Source: Brachyhypopomus gauderio (Eukaryota; Chordata; Actinopteri; Gymnotiformes; Hypopomidae). Taken from it: a stretch of 64,000 nucleotides of DNA. Under the pieces are notes generated by a model. That model was not told where the DNA came from and ran no database searches. It saw nothing but the letters and a program-made list of their open reading frames with translations. The DNA lies in contig NC_135221.1 in assembly GCF_052324685.1 (NCBI RefSeq), positions 18,202,664-18,266,663 of the forward strand, read 5' to 3'. Below, piece after piece: positions 22,287 through 36,986 of the stretch. The position numbers and the translations under genes were made by a program. Every line of letters begins with the position of its first letter. Within the stretch, counting starts at the first letter, position 1.

Positions 22287-25200
22287 CCTACCATCACTAC
22301 TTCAGACTGTCAGACTGTCATCTTAACAGTGAGCATCTTAATTCTGATATTACAGTAACTAATATACTCTTAATGCAGTATATTACAAGTGATGGCAAGA
22401 TGGTTAAAATTAAACTCTTTCCAAAAAAGAAAGAAAGAAAAGAAAAGAATTGTGACTTAGCTTCAAGTTGAAAAATCTGGGGGAAAAACCTACAATGATG
22501 TATCTTCATCAATTAGGCTGTGTTGAAAATTAATTAGTCAAAAGGTCAGTTTGTTGTACCTTCCTAGAATTAAAAAAAGTCTTTGGGGAACTGGCGCATT
22601 TTTACAGGCTGCCTGTCATTTCACGGTGTTGCTAGTTAATGTTTGGTTTAGATAGTGTCTCTGTTTCTATCTCCGACTTTGTGCTTCTTACCCTGTGGCA
22701 TATTTTGATGCTCAATCAGTCCTGAGGAACTTTACTGCAGTTATTTGATTCAATGTATCACATTTGAGGTGGAACCAAGCTAGACTACTACTTATGCTAC
22801 ATAAACACTCAGCATAGTTGCTGGCATTTTAATTTCATTTTATTTTTAGATAAATGGTTTCATAACAAGACTTTGCCTTATTAAAATGATCAAACATAAT
22901 GCAAGTTGAAAAATGTATTCAATTAAGAAAATGCCAATATTGGCAAATTGTGATTACTGCTCTATCTCAGTTAGAAGGTTAGAGAGGAGACTGCACAAAT
23001 AGGGCAACTGCAGCAAGGTGTTGTGCTGAATGTTTGCTGACGTGATAATCTCTGGATGAGTGATGCTTTGATTAATAATCTCAAATGTGAGGTTTAATTC
23101 AGATAAAACATTTCTGCAATCCATTTTATTGACTAGAAAGAAAGGTGTTAACATGTAAACTATATAAAGATTAAAACAGAAAAAAAAAACTTTTTCATAG
23201 CTTTTATACTACTAGCCCAGCCAAGCGAGTGAAAAATATAAAAAGAAGTCCTATTTCCTTGATCAAGTGCAAAATAGTTAGTACACTCTGTATAAAACCT
23301 GTTAAAACAAGGTAGCTTAATTTAGAGATTTTGATATATATTTTCAAAGATATGTTTAATTCTTTATTTAATCTTTTTTAATTATTATTGAACCCACAAG
23401 AGAAAGTTAACGTTACATGATAAAAAACACAATTAGCTGGCAGCTAACTTCATTTCACCAGCTAATAAACATCCCAACACTCTTGAGTTATCTGTCTGGC
23501 TAACCTGGACAATTATTTTCATTCAATTTCATTTTCAGTTCATGTTGTCATACAAAACATGGCATCTAACTAAAGTTGATCTAAAGTTCTAGATAGATCT
23601 AACTATCTAAAGTTGCTGATGTTAAACAACCTACATTAAAGGTGGCTTTTTCAGTTCAACTTTCATTTTCATTTAATTCATTTCAATATCATCTACAAAA
23701 TGGTGAGTCCAAACTCTAAGTTCATGCATACAAGCTTTCAATATAAACATTATTTTAAAATATTAATTGAAATAAGTTGTTAGTGTTTATGTTTATGACA
23801 AATCAATAATTATTATTTATTGATATTGCATTGTACTGATCAAGGAAATTCCTCTAGCTTTCAAATTAAGTATTTTAATATTATATAACATATTGAGGCA
23901 TATGTCTGATGGTTTCAGCTGGCAGTTCATGCATTGCTAATTAGTGGGTGTGATCTTACTTGTTAGCCACATTAGCATATTAGAATTACTGCTAAACTAA
24001 AGCAAAATGTCGCCACCAATCATGCCTTGGCTGATCATCCACATTTTGAGTAAGCTGAAAACTGCTCTTCTTTTAGTGGTTCAATTAACTAAAGGTGATT
24101 ACAAAATCCAGGACTGGATTTAGATTGAGGGTTGGATTTGAATAGTGTTAGCTATAGGTTTGTAGTCATTCTAATAAAACATTATGTTATGAAAATAAGA
24201 AAACAACTAAGTCAAAAATGATAAGAAAAAACCCACAGCCTGGCACAACAGCAAGATGGCAAACGCAAAAAAAAAAAAAAAAAACAAACTTTGCAACAAC
24301 AGTAATCAGAAAAAAGTAAATTTTTAAAAGCTAGGATAAACCTACTAGAAATATCTCAGAATGCGCTATTAAATAGATCTTTCAGAATGTAGCTTGGACA
24401 ATTTCACAATCTGTAGTGCACAATCGTCTTCTTGATAGTTTTGGTATTAATGGCTTCATGGCATTAATCCGTCGCTGCTCTGTCATGTGATCTCACCCTC
24501 TGTTTAATCCTGGTTTACAGGTGCCCTGCTACTCCTATGGGCAGAAGCTCTCCAAGCTGGCTATATTAAGAATTGCTTGCAACTATATCTTGTCCCTGGC
24601 TCAGCTTGCAGACTTGGACTACACACCAGACCACAGCAACATGAGCTTCCGAGAGTGTGTGGAACAGTGCACCAGGACCCTGCAAGCGGAGGGCCGTTCT
24701 AAGAAGAGAAAGGTAAACAGGCCCGGGGGAGGTTGTTCACTTTCTTCTAGGAGGGGCTTACTGTATATCTGCTACAGAGGATGACTTAATGCACATCTCA
24801 CCCTGGAGTCTCTGAGCAGAGCATTTATAATTAATCTTTCTAGCCATTCCCAACCTGTGAAAAGTTATGTGGTTTTTCTATGCCAGGATATGAAAAAAAT
24901 ACCATGACTCACTGTTATGCTGGATAATGCAGTGATGATCCAGTCTGATCCAGTCTGATTGTGCTGTGAAATGTCCTGACACACTGGACAGCCTGGCTGC
25001 TGCTCAGGGCTTTTCTTCACACCAAAAATGCCACAGGTGGTTTGTCGCCAAAGACATCCAGTTATATTGGCCCACAGACTCCCTTCCGGTCAAATGTCCA
25101 AGAAAATGTAGCAGTCCAGGGTGCTTTCATTCAAATTGCATTTGATGAGAACAGAGGATTTCTGATCAAAATGACAGCTTTGACGTTCCAAGATCCTTTT

Positions 25201-26704
25201 ATTCGCACCTAACATTAACCATGTCTCAGTGCAGCTACATAAAGCAAAGTATTAGCACACATATGGCCCTTTTTATCCTGCACCTTTACTGACACCAAGA
25301 CCATCATTAAGTCGTTTAAGTGCCTTAATTACAAAGTGATGAGAGATACTTCATGCCCAGTTGCTACAGATGTTAAAATGCTCACCACTTATTGCACTAG
25401 TATCCAGCAGCACCCATCACCACAGAAATCCCTTATACACATAAGGTGCATAATTTTTACATTAATGTAGGTTGTGGTTTTTGAAATAGAGAGGCAGGCC
25501 TCTTTGGGGTAATATAGTCTTTGAATAAATATTATTTACAAGAGCATTTACAGTGTAAATGTCTGCTGAATGTATTCTAACACCTACACTTTGGTCCACC
25601 CCAGGCCTCTCATGAAAGAGGCCAATAAAGACTGAACTACATACACAGGGTACTGGACCTGACAGTCACATGACTTTAGAGTACACTAGTGGTGCCAGCA
25701 GTAGAGGGTATATGTGTATCTTTTGAATGTGTAAAACTATTGGAAAAATTTACCTATTTTATTCTACACTCCAATATATGACAGTATTTCTAAAAGGCAC
25801 TTATGTCTCTGTTTTCACAATGGGTTCTGGGAATTACAGTTATGAACTAGGACAGACAGACTTTTGCTGTATCTAAACCACCAAAACATTTGTACATTTG
25901 TGCTCTCATTGCGGATAGCTCCAGTTTAGACTTTTCTGCTCCATGTGTGAGCTCATGTGCTTCCGTTGCTCAGGCACATTCAGAAGGAAACTGGTGGGGT
26001 GCTCCTCCCCCTCTCCACGGCAGTCCCAGACACCAGATGTTTGCAACGCTAGCTGGGAAGTCCTGCTGGCGCCACTCAGGGCAGAGGGCAGGGTAAAGGC
26101 ACGCGAGCTGGAACCAGAAGAACTCACTCACTGCAGGAATTGGCACATTCCCCAGTGCAGTCTTGGCTGGCTCCCCAGTTCTCCCTAAGCCATCTGTTCT
26201 AAAAAAACACTTTGGGAAAAAAGAAACCCACTGATCATCACTCTCTCTGGATACAGCATTAAGAAGCAGCTGTTCCAGAGAGCAGGGGGAAAGGGAGGGG
26301 GCTGGGCTGAAAGAAATCCCTTTGTCAGGGAGAGCCAGTGAGTCTGAGGGGAAAGTTTCTAAAGAGGAAAAAAATGTTTGGCAGAGGAAACTGATGAAAG
26401 GCATTCAGAATGTGTTTAAGTTGTTCTAAACTGAAGCGTATGTGAATGTTGTCGTTCTAGCTTTTTTTTTTGCTTTCAAACATCCTTTAAAAAAAGGACA
26501 GTGGAAAGTTTTTATTAAGTTATTTTACAGTATTTTACAAAATTAATATTTTGTGTAATTGATACATGTATTTTGTTCATTTCTGTACTACCAAATATAA
26601 CAGATATATGATTATAGGCCATGCTATTTTAGTGTTTTTACTTCAAATGTGAATATGGATATTAGACAATCAACTCAGAAATGCTTCTGTTTGTTTAGGA
26701 ATAA
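21343..26704 (+). CDS. atoh8: ATOH8, atonal-type bHLH transcription factor
   Basis: Three coding exons, 21343-21993, 24521-24712 and 26699-26704, join in phase 0 to 282 aa. The chosen start is the first ATG in frame; the frame runs a little further upstream but only from a TTG. Residues 1-180 are poorly conserved and basic near the start (KKFKRKVRGLFKRA). The C-terminal third is the bHLH: basic region and helix 1 TRRLLANARERTRVHT, then ISAAFEALRKQ at the end of exon 1, loop and helix 2 VPCYSYGQKLSKLAILRIA, then NYILSLAQLADLDY. The tail CTRTLQAEGRSKKRKE is the ATOH8 hallmark. The last exon supplies only Glu and TAA. ATOH8 binds E-boxes as an E-protein partner in neural, muscle, endothelial and liver development. 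The identification is secure. Confidence 0.96.
21994..24520 (+). other. ATOH8 intron 1
   Basis: It contains an 82-bp TA microsatellite at 22204-22285 and a poly-A run near 24267-24285. The rest is AT-rich with no recognised transposon or nested gene. It ends in TGGTTTACAG before exon 2. Confidence 0.7.
22204..22285. repeat. TA dinucleotide microsatellite, ~82 bp
   Basis: Perfect (TA)n tract in intron 1 of ATOH8. Confidence 0.95.
24713..26698 (+). other. ATOH8 intron 2
   Basis: It opens with GTAAAC and ends TTTGTTTAG. A 144-codon minus-strand ORF at 25970-26404 has no recognisable domain and no splice context. A less AT-rich stretch at 25900-26400 could be regulatory; nothing in the sequence shows this directly. 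Confidence 0.5.
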
Positions 26705-28444
26705 ACTGAAGACCCTGGCTTTGGAGAAAGAAGAACTTAACCAGGCCTTCTGCCTGTTGACACGTCCTGAGAGACTCTACGTTTCTTATGTGTCTTATGC
26801 AGATACACCTTAAAGTTCAGTGTGAATAGTGTTTGCATTTTCTGCAGTTGCTTTTTAAGCTAATATGCTTAATATACTACATAGACATAACTAAAAGATT
26901 AACACAATATTCCAGGTAAGATTAAGATATTCCAGGCTCTTGCTAAGATAGAGTACATGCTATTCTGCAGCACAGGGTAACATAATATGTCTTCATTGCA
27001 ACTGCGTAGACATTAAGGATAATTATTCTATTTTACTGTCCACAACTTAATAAAAATGTTGTTTGCAATTACTAATAATTCTACATTGCAGACTGAGAAC
27101 CGTACAGCTGCTTGTTTAAAGACTCTAGTAGAGTAATGAATGGAACCTTTAAAACCCCATGATCATTTTACTTTTTTAAATAAATGACTTGCAGTATAAA
27201 AATACCCTTAAATGTTCTTTAAGCAAACACACAAACAGCAACCCTAAATGCTAAAGCTTTTGGCATGACAAAATGATTATTAATGATGGGACATATCAGA
27301 TAATAGTAAGGCCTAGGTTGTTGAAAATAGCAAGCCTGTCCTTTAATATTAAAACTGCTATGTTATAAATCTTGATCTTTGTACTGTAACTTTTTTTGTA
27401 AAAGGATGTTAGTTAGATCTTAAACTTTTTACAAAGCTTATCATGTTGAATTTTTGAAGACAAAATTCAAACTCACAGTGTTTATAAACTGGATGTAAAC
27501 TTGTAGAATTTACAAACTTAAAACAGTGATGTTGGTTCTACACATTCACACATATGACATACCCATAACATAATTAAACTACACAAATACCTAAGTATGT
27601 GTTATTAACTGGCTTTGCCACCCTCTGTGCATTAATGTAGTATCATATGTGCAATAAAAATGTGAAATTGTTTACAAAAAAAAATCACCCCAACTCTGCT
27701 TCATGTATGACATATAGCATATTCATAACATAAGTGGCATATTCATAACACCTTCATGTGACCGTATTCATATTCACCACCACATGACAAGTCATAACAC
27801 AAATATCTAATTATGTGTTATTAACTGGATTTGCCAGTCTCTGAGTATGTATGTAATATCATAAAAATATGGGAAAACAAATGTGAATTTGTTTACCGAA
27901 AATCCACCCCCCTCCCCTGCCCACCCATCTTATGAAATCATTATGTATAGGTACTGATACAGTAAAGTCAAAACATTTTATTATTGGGTTGAACATCAAA
28001 AGCCTCCTGCCTTTGATTTTTTTTCTCCAAAGCCTCCTGCTTTTTGACAGACTTGTTCTTCTTTGGTCCTTATTGTTTACCTTTGGTAAGAAAAGAATTA
28101 CAGCATTCATAAACAATCCTGTTTCTACTTTTTTGGACATGGTTGGAAAATACACGTGTTTCGAGGCACTGGTAGTTAATATTGTATCAAAGCACACACA
28201 GTTGGCTTTGTTCCTCTTGTGCAGACTCCTCCAAATAGTTTGAAGTGAAAAGTTATTTCATGTGGCTATAAGATTTCCACAAATACACCTAAAAGGCTGC
28301 TTACCTATAGTCAGTAGAATGATGGAAACCAGACTGATCTACTCTGTAGGCCATCCATTCAGATAATGGGAAACATATTAAATAAAGCAGAAATTAAACA
28401 AAGTAAGATAAACATGTGCAGTGAGAGCAGTTATTTTGCCTCAG

Positions 28445-28448
<4 letters not shown>
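26705..28448 (+). other. ATOH8 3' UTR and downstream DNA
   Basis: AATAAA-type signals occur in the plus strand near 27048 and 27654, so the transcript probably ends at one of them. A degenerate direct repeat is visible: a 'tatgtgttattaactgg' to 'gtgaaattgtttac' stretch near 27597-27677 resembles 27813-27897. No further gene is recognised. Confidence 0.45.

Positions 28449-28514
<66 letters not shown>
28449..28514. repeat. TA microsatellite, left of Tc1 copy
   Basis: Perfect (TA)n of about 66 bases ending exactly where Tc1 sequence begins. Confidence 0.95.
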
Positions 28515-28518
<4 letters not shown>

Positions 28519-28577
28519 TGCTGGTGCATCTGTGACCAAGATAGCAAGTCTTTGTGATGTATCAAGAGCCACGGTAT

Positions 28578-28858
28578 TGTGACGGTCACTTTAAGTGCCT
28601 TAGAGACGCACATGCACACTAAACGTGATGAAAAACTGGTTGAGATGTGTTAGATATGCGCACATGGTGGATGCTCTAGGTTGTAGCCTGTATGTTCTGC
28701 CTTCTGTTTCTATTCGGATTGTGATGAGAGTTGTGTGGGTGCCCTAGCCCCATAAAAGGTCTCCATTGTACCTCACCTGCTGACTCCTGCGTGTTACCTT
28801 TGGACGACACAGCAGCATCTACCTTCCCGCGAGTGTTCGCCCACCAACTTCCATTACA
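28578..28858 (+). mobile_element. Solo LTR inside the Tc1 copy, 281 bp
   Basis: The Tc1 sequence 'agccacggtat|ccagggtaatg' is split. The insert begins TGTGACGG, ends CCATTACA, and is flanked by gtat/ttat. A TATA-like CCATAAAAGG lies at about 28750. Size and TG...CA ends fit an LTR left by recombination. Confidence 0.65.
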
Positions 28859-29251
28859 TTATCCAGGGTAATGTCAGCATACCACCAAGAAGGACGAACC
28901 ACATCCAACAGGATTAACTGTGGACGTAAGAGGAAGCTGTCTGAAAGGGATGTTTGGGTGCTAACCCGAGTTGTATCCAAAAAACATAAAATCACGGCTG
29001 CCCAAATCATGGTAGAATTAAATGTGCACCTCAACTCTCCTGTTTCCACCAAAACTGTCCGTCGGGAGCTCCACAGGTTCAATATACACGGCAGGGCTGC
29101 TATTGCCAAACCTTTGGTCACTCGTGCCAATGCCAAACGTCGGTTTCAGTGGTGCAAGGAGCGCAAATCTTGGGCTGTGGACAATGTGAAACATGTATTG
29201 TTCTCTGATGAGTCCACCTTTACTGTTTTCCCCACATCCGGGAGAGTTCAT

Positions 29252-29541
29252 GGCCTGGTGGTAGGGAACTGGTCTTGTGACCGGAGGGTCGTGGGTTCGA
29301 TTCCCAGACCTGAGGCCATGACTGAGGTGCCCTTGAGCAAGGCACCTAACCCCAACTGCTCCCCGGGCACCAGGCTAGGGCTGCCCACCGCTCTGGGCAC
29401 GTGTGATCCACAGCCCCCTAGTAATCACTAGTGTGTGTGTGTGTGTTCTAACTGCACAGATGGATAAAAAGCAGAGGACAAATTTCGATCGCAGTGAAAA
29501 ATCACAATTGACAAAATATGGCACATTTACATTAGTTACGC
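29252..29541 (+). mobile_element. tRNA-derived SINE inside the Tc1 copy
   Basis: It splits the transposase between GRVH and the codons for RIPKEAYH. It has a perfect RNA polymerase III B box, GGTTCGATTCC, at 29294-29304 and an A-box-like start, followed by 'ttgagcaaggcacctaaccc' and aactgctccccgggc, a body found in many fish SINEs. A 'gatggataaaaagcagagga' tail precedes the 3' end. The tRNA part is too diverged to be a working tRNA gene. Confidence 0.8.
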
Positions 29542-30115
29542 TGTGGAGAATTCCCAAAGAAGCGTACCATCCAGACTGTTGACCAGAGTGAATCATGGGG
29601 TGGATCAGTGATGGTTTGGGCTGCCATTTCATGACATTCCCTTGGCCCAATACTTGTGTTAGATGGGCCACTGCCAAGGACTACAGAACCATTCTGGAGG
29701 ACCATGTGCATCCAGTGATTCAAACATTGTATCCTGAAGTTGGTGCTGTGTATCAGGATGACAATGCACCAATACACACAGCAAGACTGGTGAAAGATTG
29801 GTTTGATGAACATGAAAGTGAAGTTGAACATCTCCCATGGCCTGGTCACCAGATCTAAATATTATTGAGCCACTTTAGGGTGTTTTGGAGGAGCGAAACG
29901 TCAGGAAACGTTTTCCTCCACCAGCATCACGTAGTGACCTGGCCACTATCCTGCAAGAAGAATGGCTTAAAATCCCTCTGACCACTGTGCAGGATTTCAT
30001 CCCAAGATGAATTGACACTGTACTGGCCGCAAAAGGAGGCCCTACACCATACTAATAAATTATTGTGGTCTTAAACCAGGTGTTTCAGTTTCATTGTCCA
30101 TTCATTGTCCAACCC

Positions 30116-32440
<2,325 letters not shown>

Positions 32441-32677
32441 TTATATCCATTTTTCCTGGCCTTGGGAACTTTCTGACTTTTGGTCTGGAAGCAGCATCAT
32501 AATCACTGGGTAAAGTGGATGTGTGGGGTTGTGTTTTGCTTTTTTCTCTGTAAAGAGAAGAAATATGTCCAGGAGTTGTGGATGTTTCTGTCCTATGATT
32601 TTACTGGCCTGATTTACAACCTGTGACAATGTATTGAATACTGTTTGAAAGGCTTCTGCTCTGTTTGAGATTTCCAT
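32441..32677 (-). pseudogene. Probable 3' scrap of a LINE ORF2
   Basis: The 78-codon minus-strand ORF reads NTLSQVVNQASKIIGQKHPQ followed by a KKA...PTHPLYPVIMMLLPDQ stretch. The pattern (ASKIIG...P.L..IF, then KA...D.THPL...LLPSG) is what I recall at the C terminus of fish LINE reverse transcriptases, after the polymerase core. It lacks the polymerase itself. The assignment is from memory of the motif and is tentative. Confidence 0.4.
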
Positions 32678-34293
32678 ACTATGGACACAATATTAAACGT
32701 TAGTCCACTCTCAAGAAATGATCTATATGCCATGATCAGAGTGTTCTAACTGCTTTATATTGACTTGCTTTCTTTTAGAAAACAGGCTGGACTTTGAAAG
32801 AAGAAAAAGTCACAAACTGTGTATCTAGATAGTGAGCACGCTCCAAAACCAGACCTACATGATGCAGAAAAGGCAGTTCCCGTGATCTAGATATATTCAC
32901 ATCATATTTCATTGATGTAAGTGATGAACATGGAGCTATTACATCATGGAAACATGCTATCAAGGCCAATGTACCCCAACATAGTGGCTTAAGGGCCATA
33001 TTTTGAGTATTTTTCTACTGTTTTGTTGCCATGGATATCGTACTTTCACATGTGATGCACATACTAGGTTTTAATAACATATATGTACTAATCTAATCAG
33101 TGTGACTAATATACTATTTCATTTTTATGCATGCATACATAACTTAAAATCTTGAGAGACAAAGTCTGATCTGGATTTAACATGTTCAGCTAAGTGAGAC
33201 ACATGGACTAGGCCTAGATACATAATTGCTGTTTTTTGAATGAGTGGAGACAAACAAAATACAGAGTATGTTTTATGTGGTTTAATATTAGCACAACATA
33301 CTCAGTATTGGTATAATTTGTGTAGTGTTTTTGAGGGTAATCTTTTTCTTAGATGGAAACTTACTCCTCTAGCTGAGGTGTTAGGCCTCTGTTAGGCCTA
33401 TTCTGCATTAGTTCATATCACACCTTACAGAGTGAGCACTTTATTACATATACTTACACTCTAGCCGTATTTAGGCTGCCACACATTGTACCATCATCTA
33501 TAAGTTATAATTGACTACTGCTTGCACTATTGCTTTCTGTCATGTGACTGTAGTACTGTCTGACAGCCCGTGAGACTGTGTTAACTCTTAGTAAACTTTT
33601 TCATAAGTCACCTGTCTTTGTGTGGGCAGGTGTGCATTTGCAACCCACCAAATTGACCAAAAATATTAGTATGTAGTTTCAGCTTTACAGTATGTATGTA
33701 ATATGTGATTACTTCTTGAAGCGAGATGATGCCGCTCCTATGTGTGAATGAGTGTGTGTGTTTATGTTAAGTGGGAAGTCTTCTCCTATGTCTCCCCTAT
33801 ATCCCAACAGGACCTCATCTCTGGAGAAAATTATAAACATTATTTGAATTCAGGTGTGCTAGAGCAGTTGGAAGTGTGCAGGTCAGCTGGGTTCCATTAT
33901 TAGGCCTGATATGTCGTGTCATCATCCTTCCCAGTTTGGCAGAGCATCAATGGTGATAGTGTTTTACATGCAGTGTGTCCACACAGAATCTGATGTATAT
34001 TCATTACAAAGTGAACATCTCATCTGCAGATATTTCCCCAGCAGTGAAGCAGTGGTAGCCAACACTGAGTTGGACTGCCTCTTTAATTTTTAGGGACAAT
34101 CTTCTCCTATGTGATTCCTTCGCACTAAATACCGCTCTTGTCTGGTGAAGTCATGAACACAGCAAGTGTAAGGAAATCCTATAGGGACTGTTTGAGGATT
34201 CTACAACACGATGAAAACTGAAGTCTTTAGACATCATTTTGCAACCTGAGCTATTAGCTCCAACAGCTACTAAAGTTTCTAAAGTGCCATATT
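32678..34293. other. Intergenic DNA, nothing recognised
   Basis: AT-rich, with only short ORFs (74 and 60 codons) that have no family features. Confidence 0.5.
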
Positions 34294-34301
34294 GCACTAT
34301 A

Positions 34302-35291
34302 CAGTGTTGGGTAAGTTACTTAAAAAAAAAAGTAATTGTAATTGTACAGTTACAAGTTACCTTGTTTAAAATGTAATTGTAGTGTAACTTTTCCGATTAC
34401 TTTTAAAAAGTAATGTAACTAATTACTTTTGGATTACTTTAAGGTTTAAATGAGTATTGACCCATGTTCAACATTTAATTTTTGAGAATTGACAGTGTGA
34501 ACCTTAAAAGAGTACTAAGCTGAGAGGGAATTGCTGACAGGCAATCACAGGAGGTACACAAGAAGAGATGCCTGGACCACTGTACATCCACACAACATCT
34601 GTACAGTGTTCCTCTTCAATTCACATCTGTATAGCCATATCTACAGTGGTATAGGATAATCTGTATATTATCTGTATGATTCCATCTGTATTTATCACAT
34701 TTATTTATACTATGCTATTTTTATTTGCCCTGTGCTTTGTACTGCCACTGACTTTAAAACAGTTAATTTGGTTAGCCTGTAAATCAAGCTAGCACATTCA
34801 AGTGAATGGTAGTAGCCCAGCAGGTAGCTAACTATGGAAACCACAGTGTTTGACGGTCAGCATACCTTGCAACCTCAAAAGTGGTTGCCTTCTGATCAGA
34901 AATAAACCTCCAAACTCCGAAATTTACACAAAGGTTTGGCATAATCACAAATAGTTGCCGATGATGGCACATGGTTCACATTTATTGACAACACGTAGCG
35001 AAAACAAATGCTCCTTAAATTCCCAGCGCTTCAAGGCTGTCATTATTGCTACTTGAGCTGAAACTGAACTGAAACTGAGCTGCTTGAACTGAAACTGTCA
35101 TTAAATATTTCGCAAAGGTTTTTGTTTATATATTTTAAATGTAACTAAAATTGTAATTCTTAATATTTCCAGAAGTAACTGTAACTGAATTACATATTTT
35201 CTCATTGTAACTGTAACGAATTACAGTTACACTTTTTTTGTAATTAAATTACATAACGTCGTTACATGTAATTCGTTACTCCCCAACACTG
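34302..35291. mobile_element. hAT-like MITE, 990 bp
   Basis: It starts CAGTGTTGGGTAAGTTAC and ends TTACTCCCCAACACTG, inverted copies. It is flanked by GCACTATA (34294-34301) and GCACTATC (35292-35299), an 8-bp target duplication with one change. The ends match the 724-bp element at 14287. It has no coding capacity. Confidence 0.88.
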
Positions 35292-35664
35292 GCACTATCT
35301 GAATTGACTGGAATATCTGTTCTGGCTTTATGATTTAAGAGTTTGAGCCATACATCCAACATGCACTATAGCAAAAGGTCAATCAAGGACACTCATTACA
35401 TAAGAAAATCTGCATATACCAGAGTTTGTGTATTGTACTTTACTAAAATCTCACCACAAACTAGAATACATTCAACAAATTGATCACTTTTCATATTTAC
35501 TATCTGATCTATTTCAGAACATATTTGAAGCAGTTTTCAAGGCACTGTGGCAGCTGTTCTGACTTACAGGTCTGAAAAGGGTTTATTCATAAAGTGCACA
35601 TTTTTATTCATAAAGTGCACAGAAATGTCACCTTTTTTATATTGAAAAAAATGACTAAACATAC

Positions 35665-36925
35665 ACTCACCAGCCACTTTATTCAGTACTTTGTTAGTAC
35701 CGGGTTGGACCCCTTTTTGCCTTCAGAACTGCCTTAATCCTTCGTGGCAGATTCAACAAGGTACTGGAAACATTCCCCAGAGAGTCTGGTCCATATTGAC
35801 ATGATAGTATCACACTATTGGTAGTAATGGGCCCAAAGTGTGCCAGGAAAATATCGCTCACACCATTGCACCACCACCACCAGCCTGAACCGTTGACTCC
35901 ATATTCTGACCCTACCATTCAGAATGTCGCAGCAGAAATCGAGACTTATTAGACCAGGCAACGTTTTTCCAATCTTCTATTGTCCAATTTTGGTGAACCT
36001 GTGTGAATTGTAGCCTCAGTTTCCAGTTCTTAGCGGACAGGAGTGGCCATGCTGTAGGCTATCCATCTCAAGGTTCGACGTGTTGTGCGTTCAGAGATGC
36101 TCTTCTGCATGCCTCGGTTGAAACGAGTTACTGTTGCCGAGCTATCAGCTCAAACCAGTCTGGCCATTCTTCTCTGACCTCTGGCTTCAACAAGGCATTT
36201 GCGCCCACAGAACTGCAGCTGACTGGATATTTTATCTTTTTTGGACCATTCTCTATAAACTCTAGAGATGGTTGTGCATGAAATCCCAGTAGATCAGCAG
36301 TTTCTGAAATACTCAGCCCAGCCCGTCTGGCACCAATAACCATGCCATGTTCAAAGTCACTTTAAATCACCTTTCTTCCCCATTCTGATGCTCGGTTTTC
36401 TCACGGTGGGGTGGCCAGGACGCCACCAGAGAGCGTGTGCACGCACACCCAAACTGCACACGCCCCCGAGCACTTAAACCACTCCCCAGGTCCCAATCCC
36501 CTCACTATTGACACCTGTGGCCTGTTACCTTGCACATTATTAAGCCCACAGGCCGTGCAGTCCAGCGCTGCACACTGAATGGAGTCAACACCTTGCATCT
36601 CGGGACCTGCTCTTCACTCGTCGCCATTATTGCCGTTTGATTCACGGACTTTAATGAGTATTGAGCTCTGTTTTGCTGCTGCTTTGCAGCCTGTGCATTT
36701 TGTGTTACTTCTTTATTTTGACAATGGACAATAAAGAGTTTGATGTGCAGCCTGTGCCTCCTGCCGCCTCTATCCCCGCGCCACAGATTTGAACTGCAAC
36801 AGATCATCTTCGCCATGTCTGCATGCCTAAATGCATCAAGTTGCTGCCATATGATTGGCTGATTCGACATTTGTGCTAATGAGCAGTTGGACAGGTGTAC
36901 CTAATAAAGTAGCCAGTGAGTGTAT
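35665..36925 (-). mobile_element. Degenerate Tc1-like transposon, minus strand
   Basis: The ends 'cactcaccagccactttatt' (about 35667) and 'ctaataaagtagccagtgag' (about 36902) are inverted copies of the same family terminus as the element at 11494, in the opposite orientation. Minus-strand transposase pieces remain (RRAGLSISETADLLGF at about 36290-36330). A large internal deletion, frameshifts and an inserted LTR make it inactive. Confidence 0.85.
36399..36785 (+). mobile_element. Solo Gypsy-type LTR, 387 bp
   Basis: It interrupts the Tc1 sequence between gctcggttt and atttgaactg. The insert runs TCTCACGGTGGGG...CGCGCCACA (the first G of TG changed to C), with ggttt/gattt as probable 5-bp target duplication. 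AATAAA at about 36730 is placed as expected before the R/U5 border, which sets the orientation. A related LTR end lies at about 54140-54269. Confidence 0.7.
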
Positions 36926-36986
36926 ATTACAATATATTTACATCCTTCAAATTCACCTTTGTACGGTAATACGACAAAAAACAATA

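Noticed and set aside
25970-26404. 144-codon minus-strand ORF
   Set aside because: It lies in ATOH8 intron 2, has no recognisable domain, signal or conserved motif, and is likely open by chance.
29252-29330. tRNA gene
   Set aside because: The B box is perfect, but no full cloverleaf forms, and a SINE body and tail follow; it is a SINE head.
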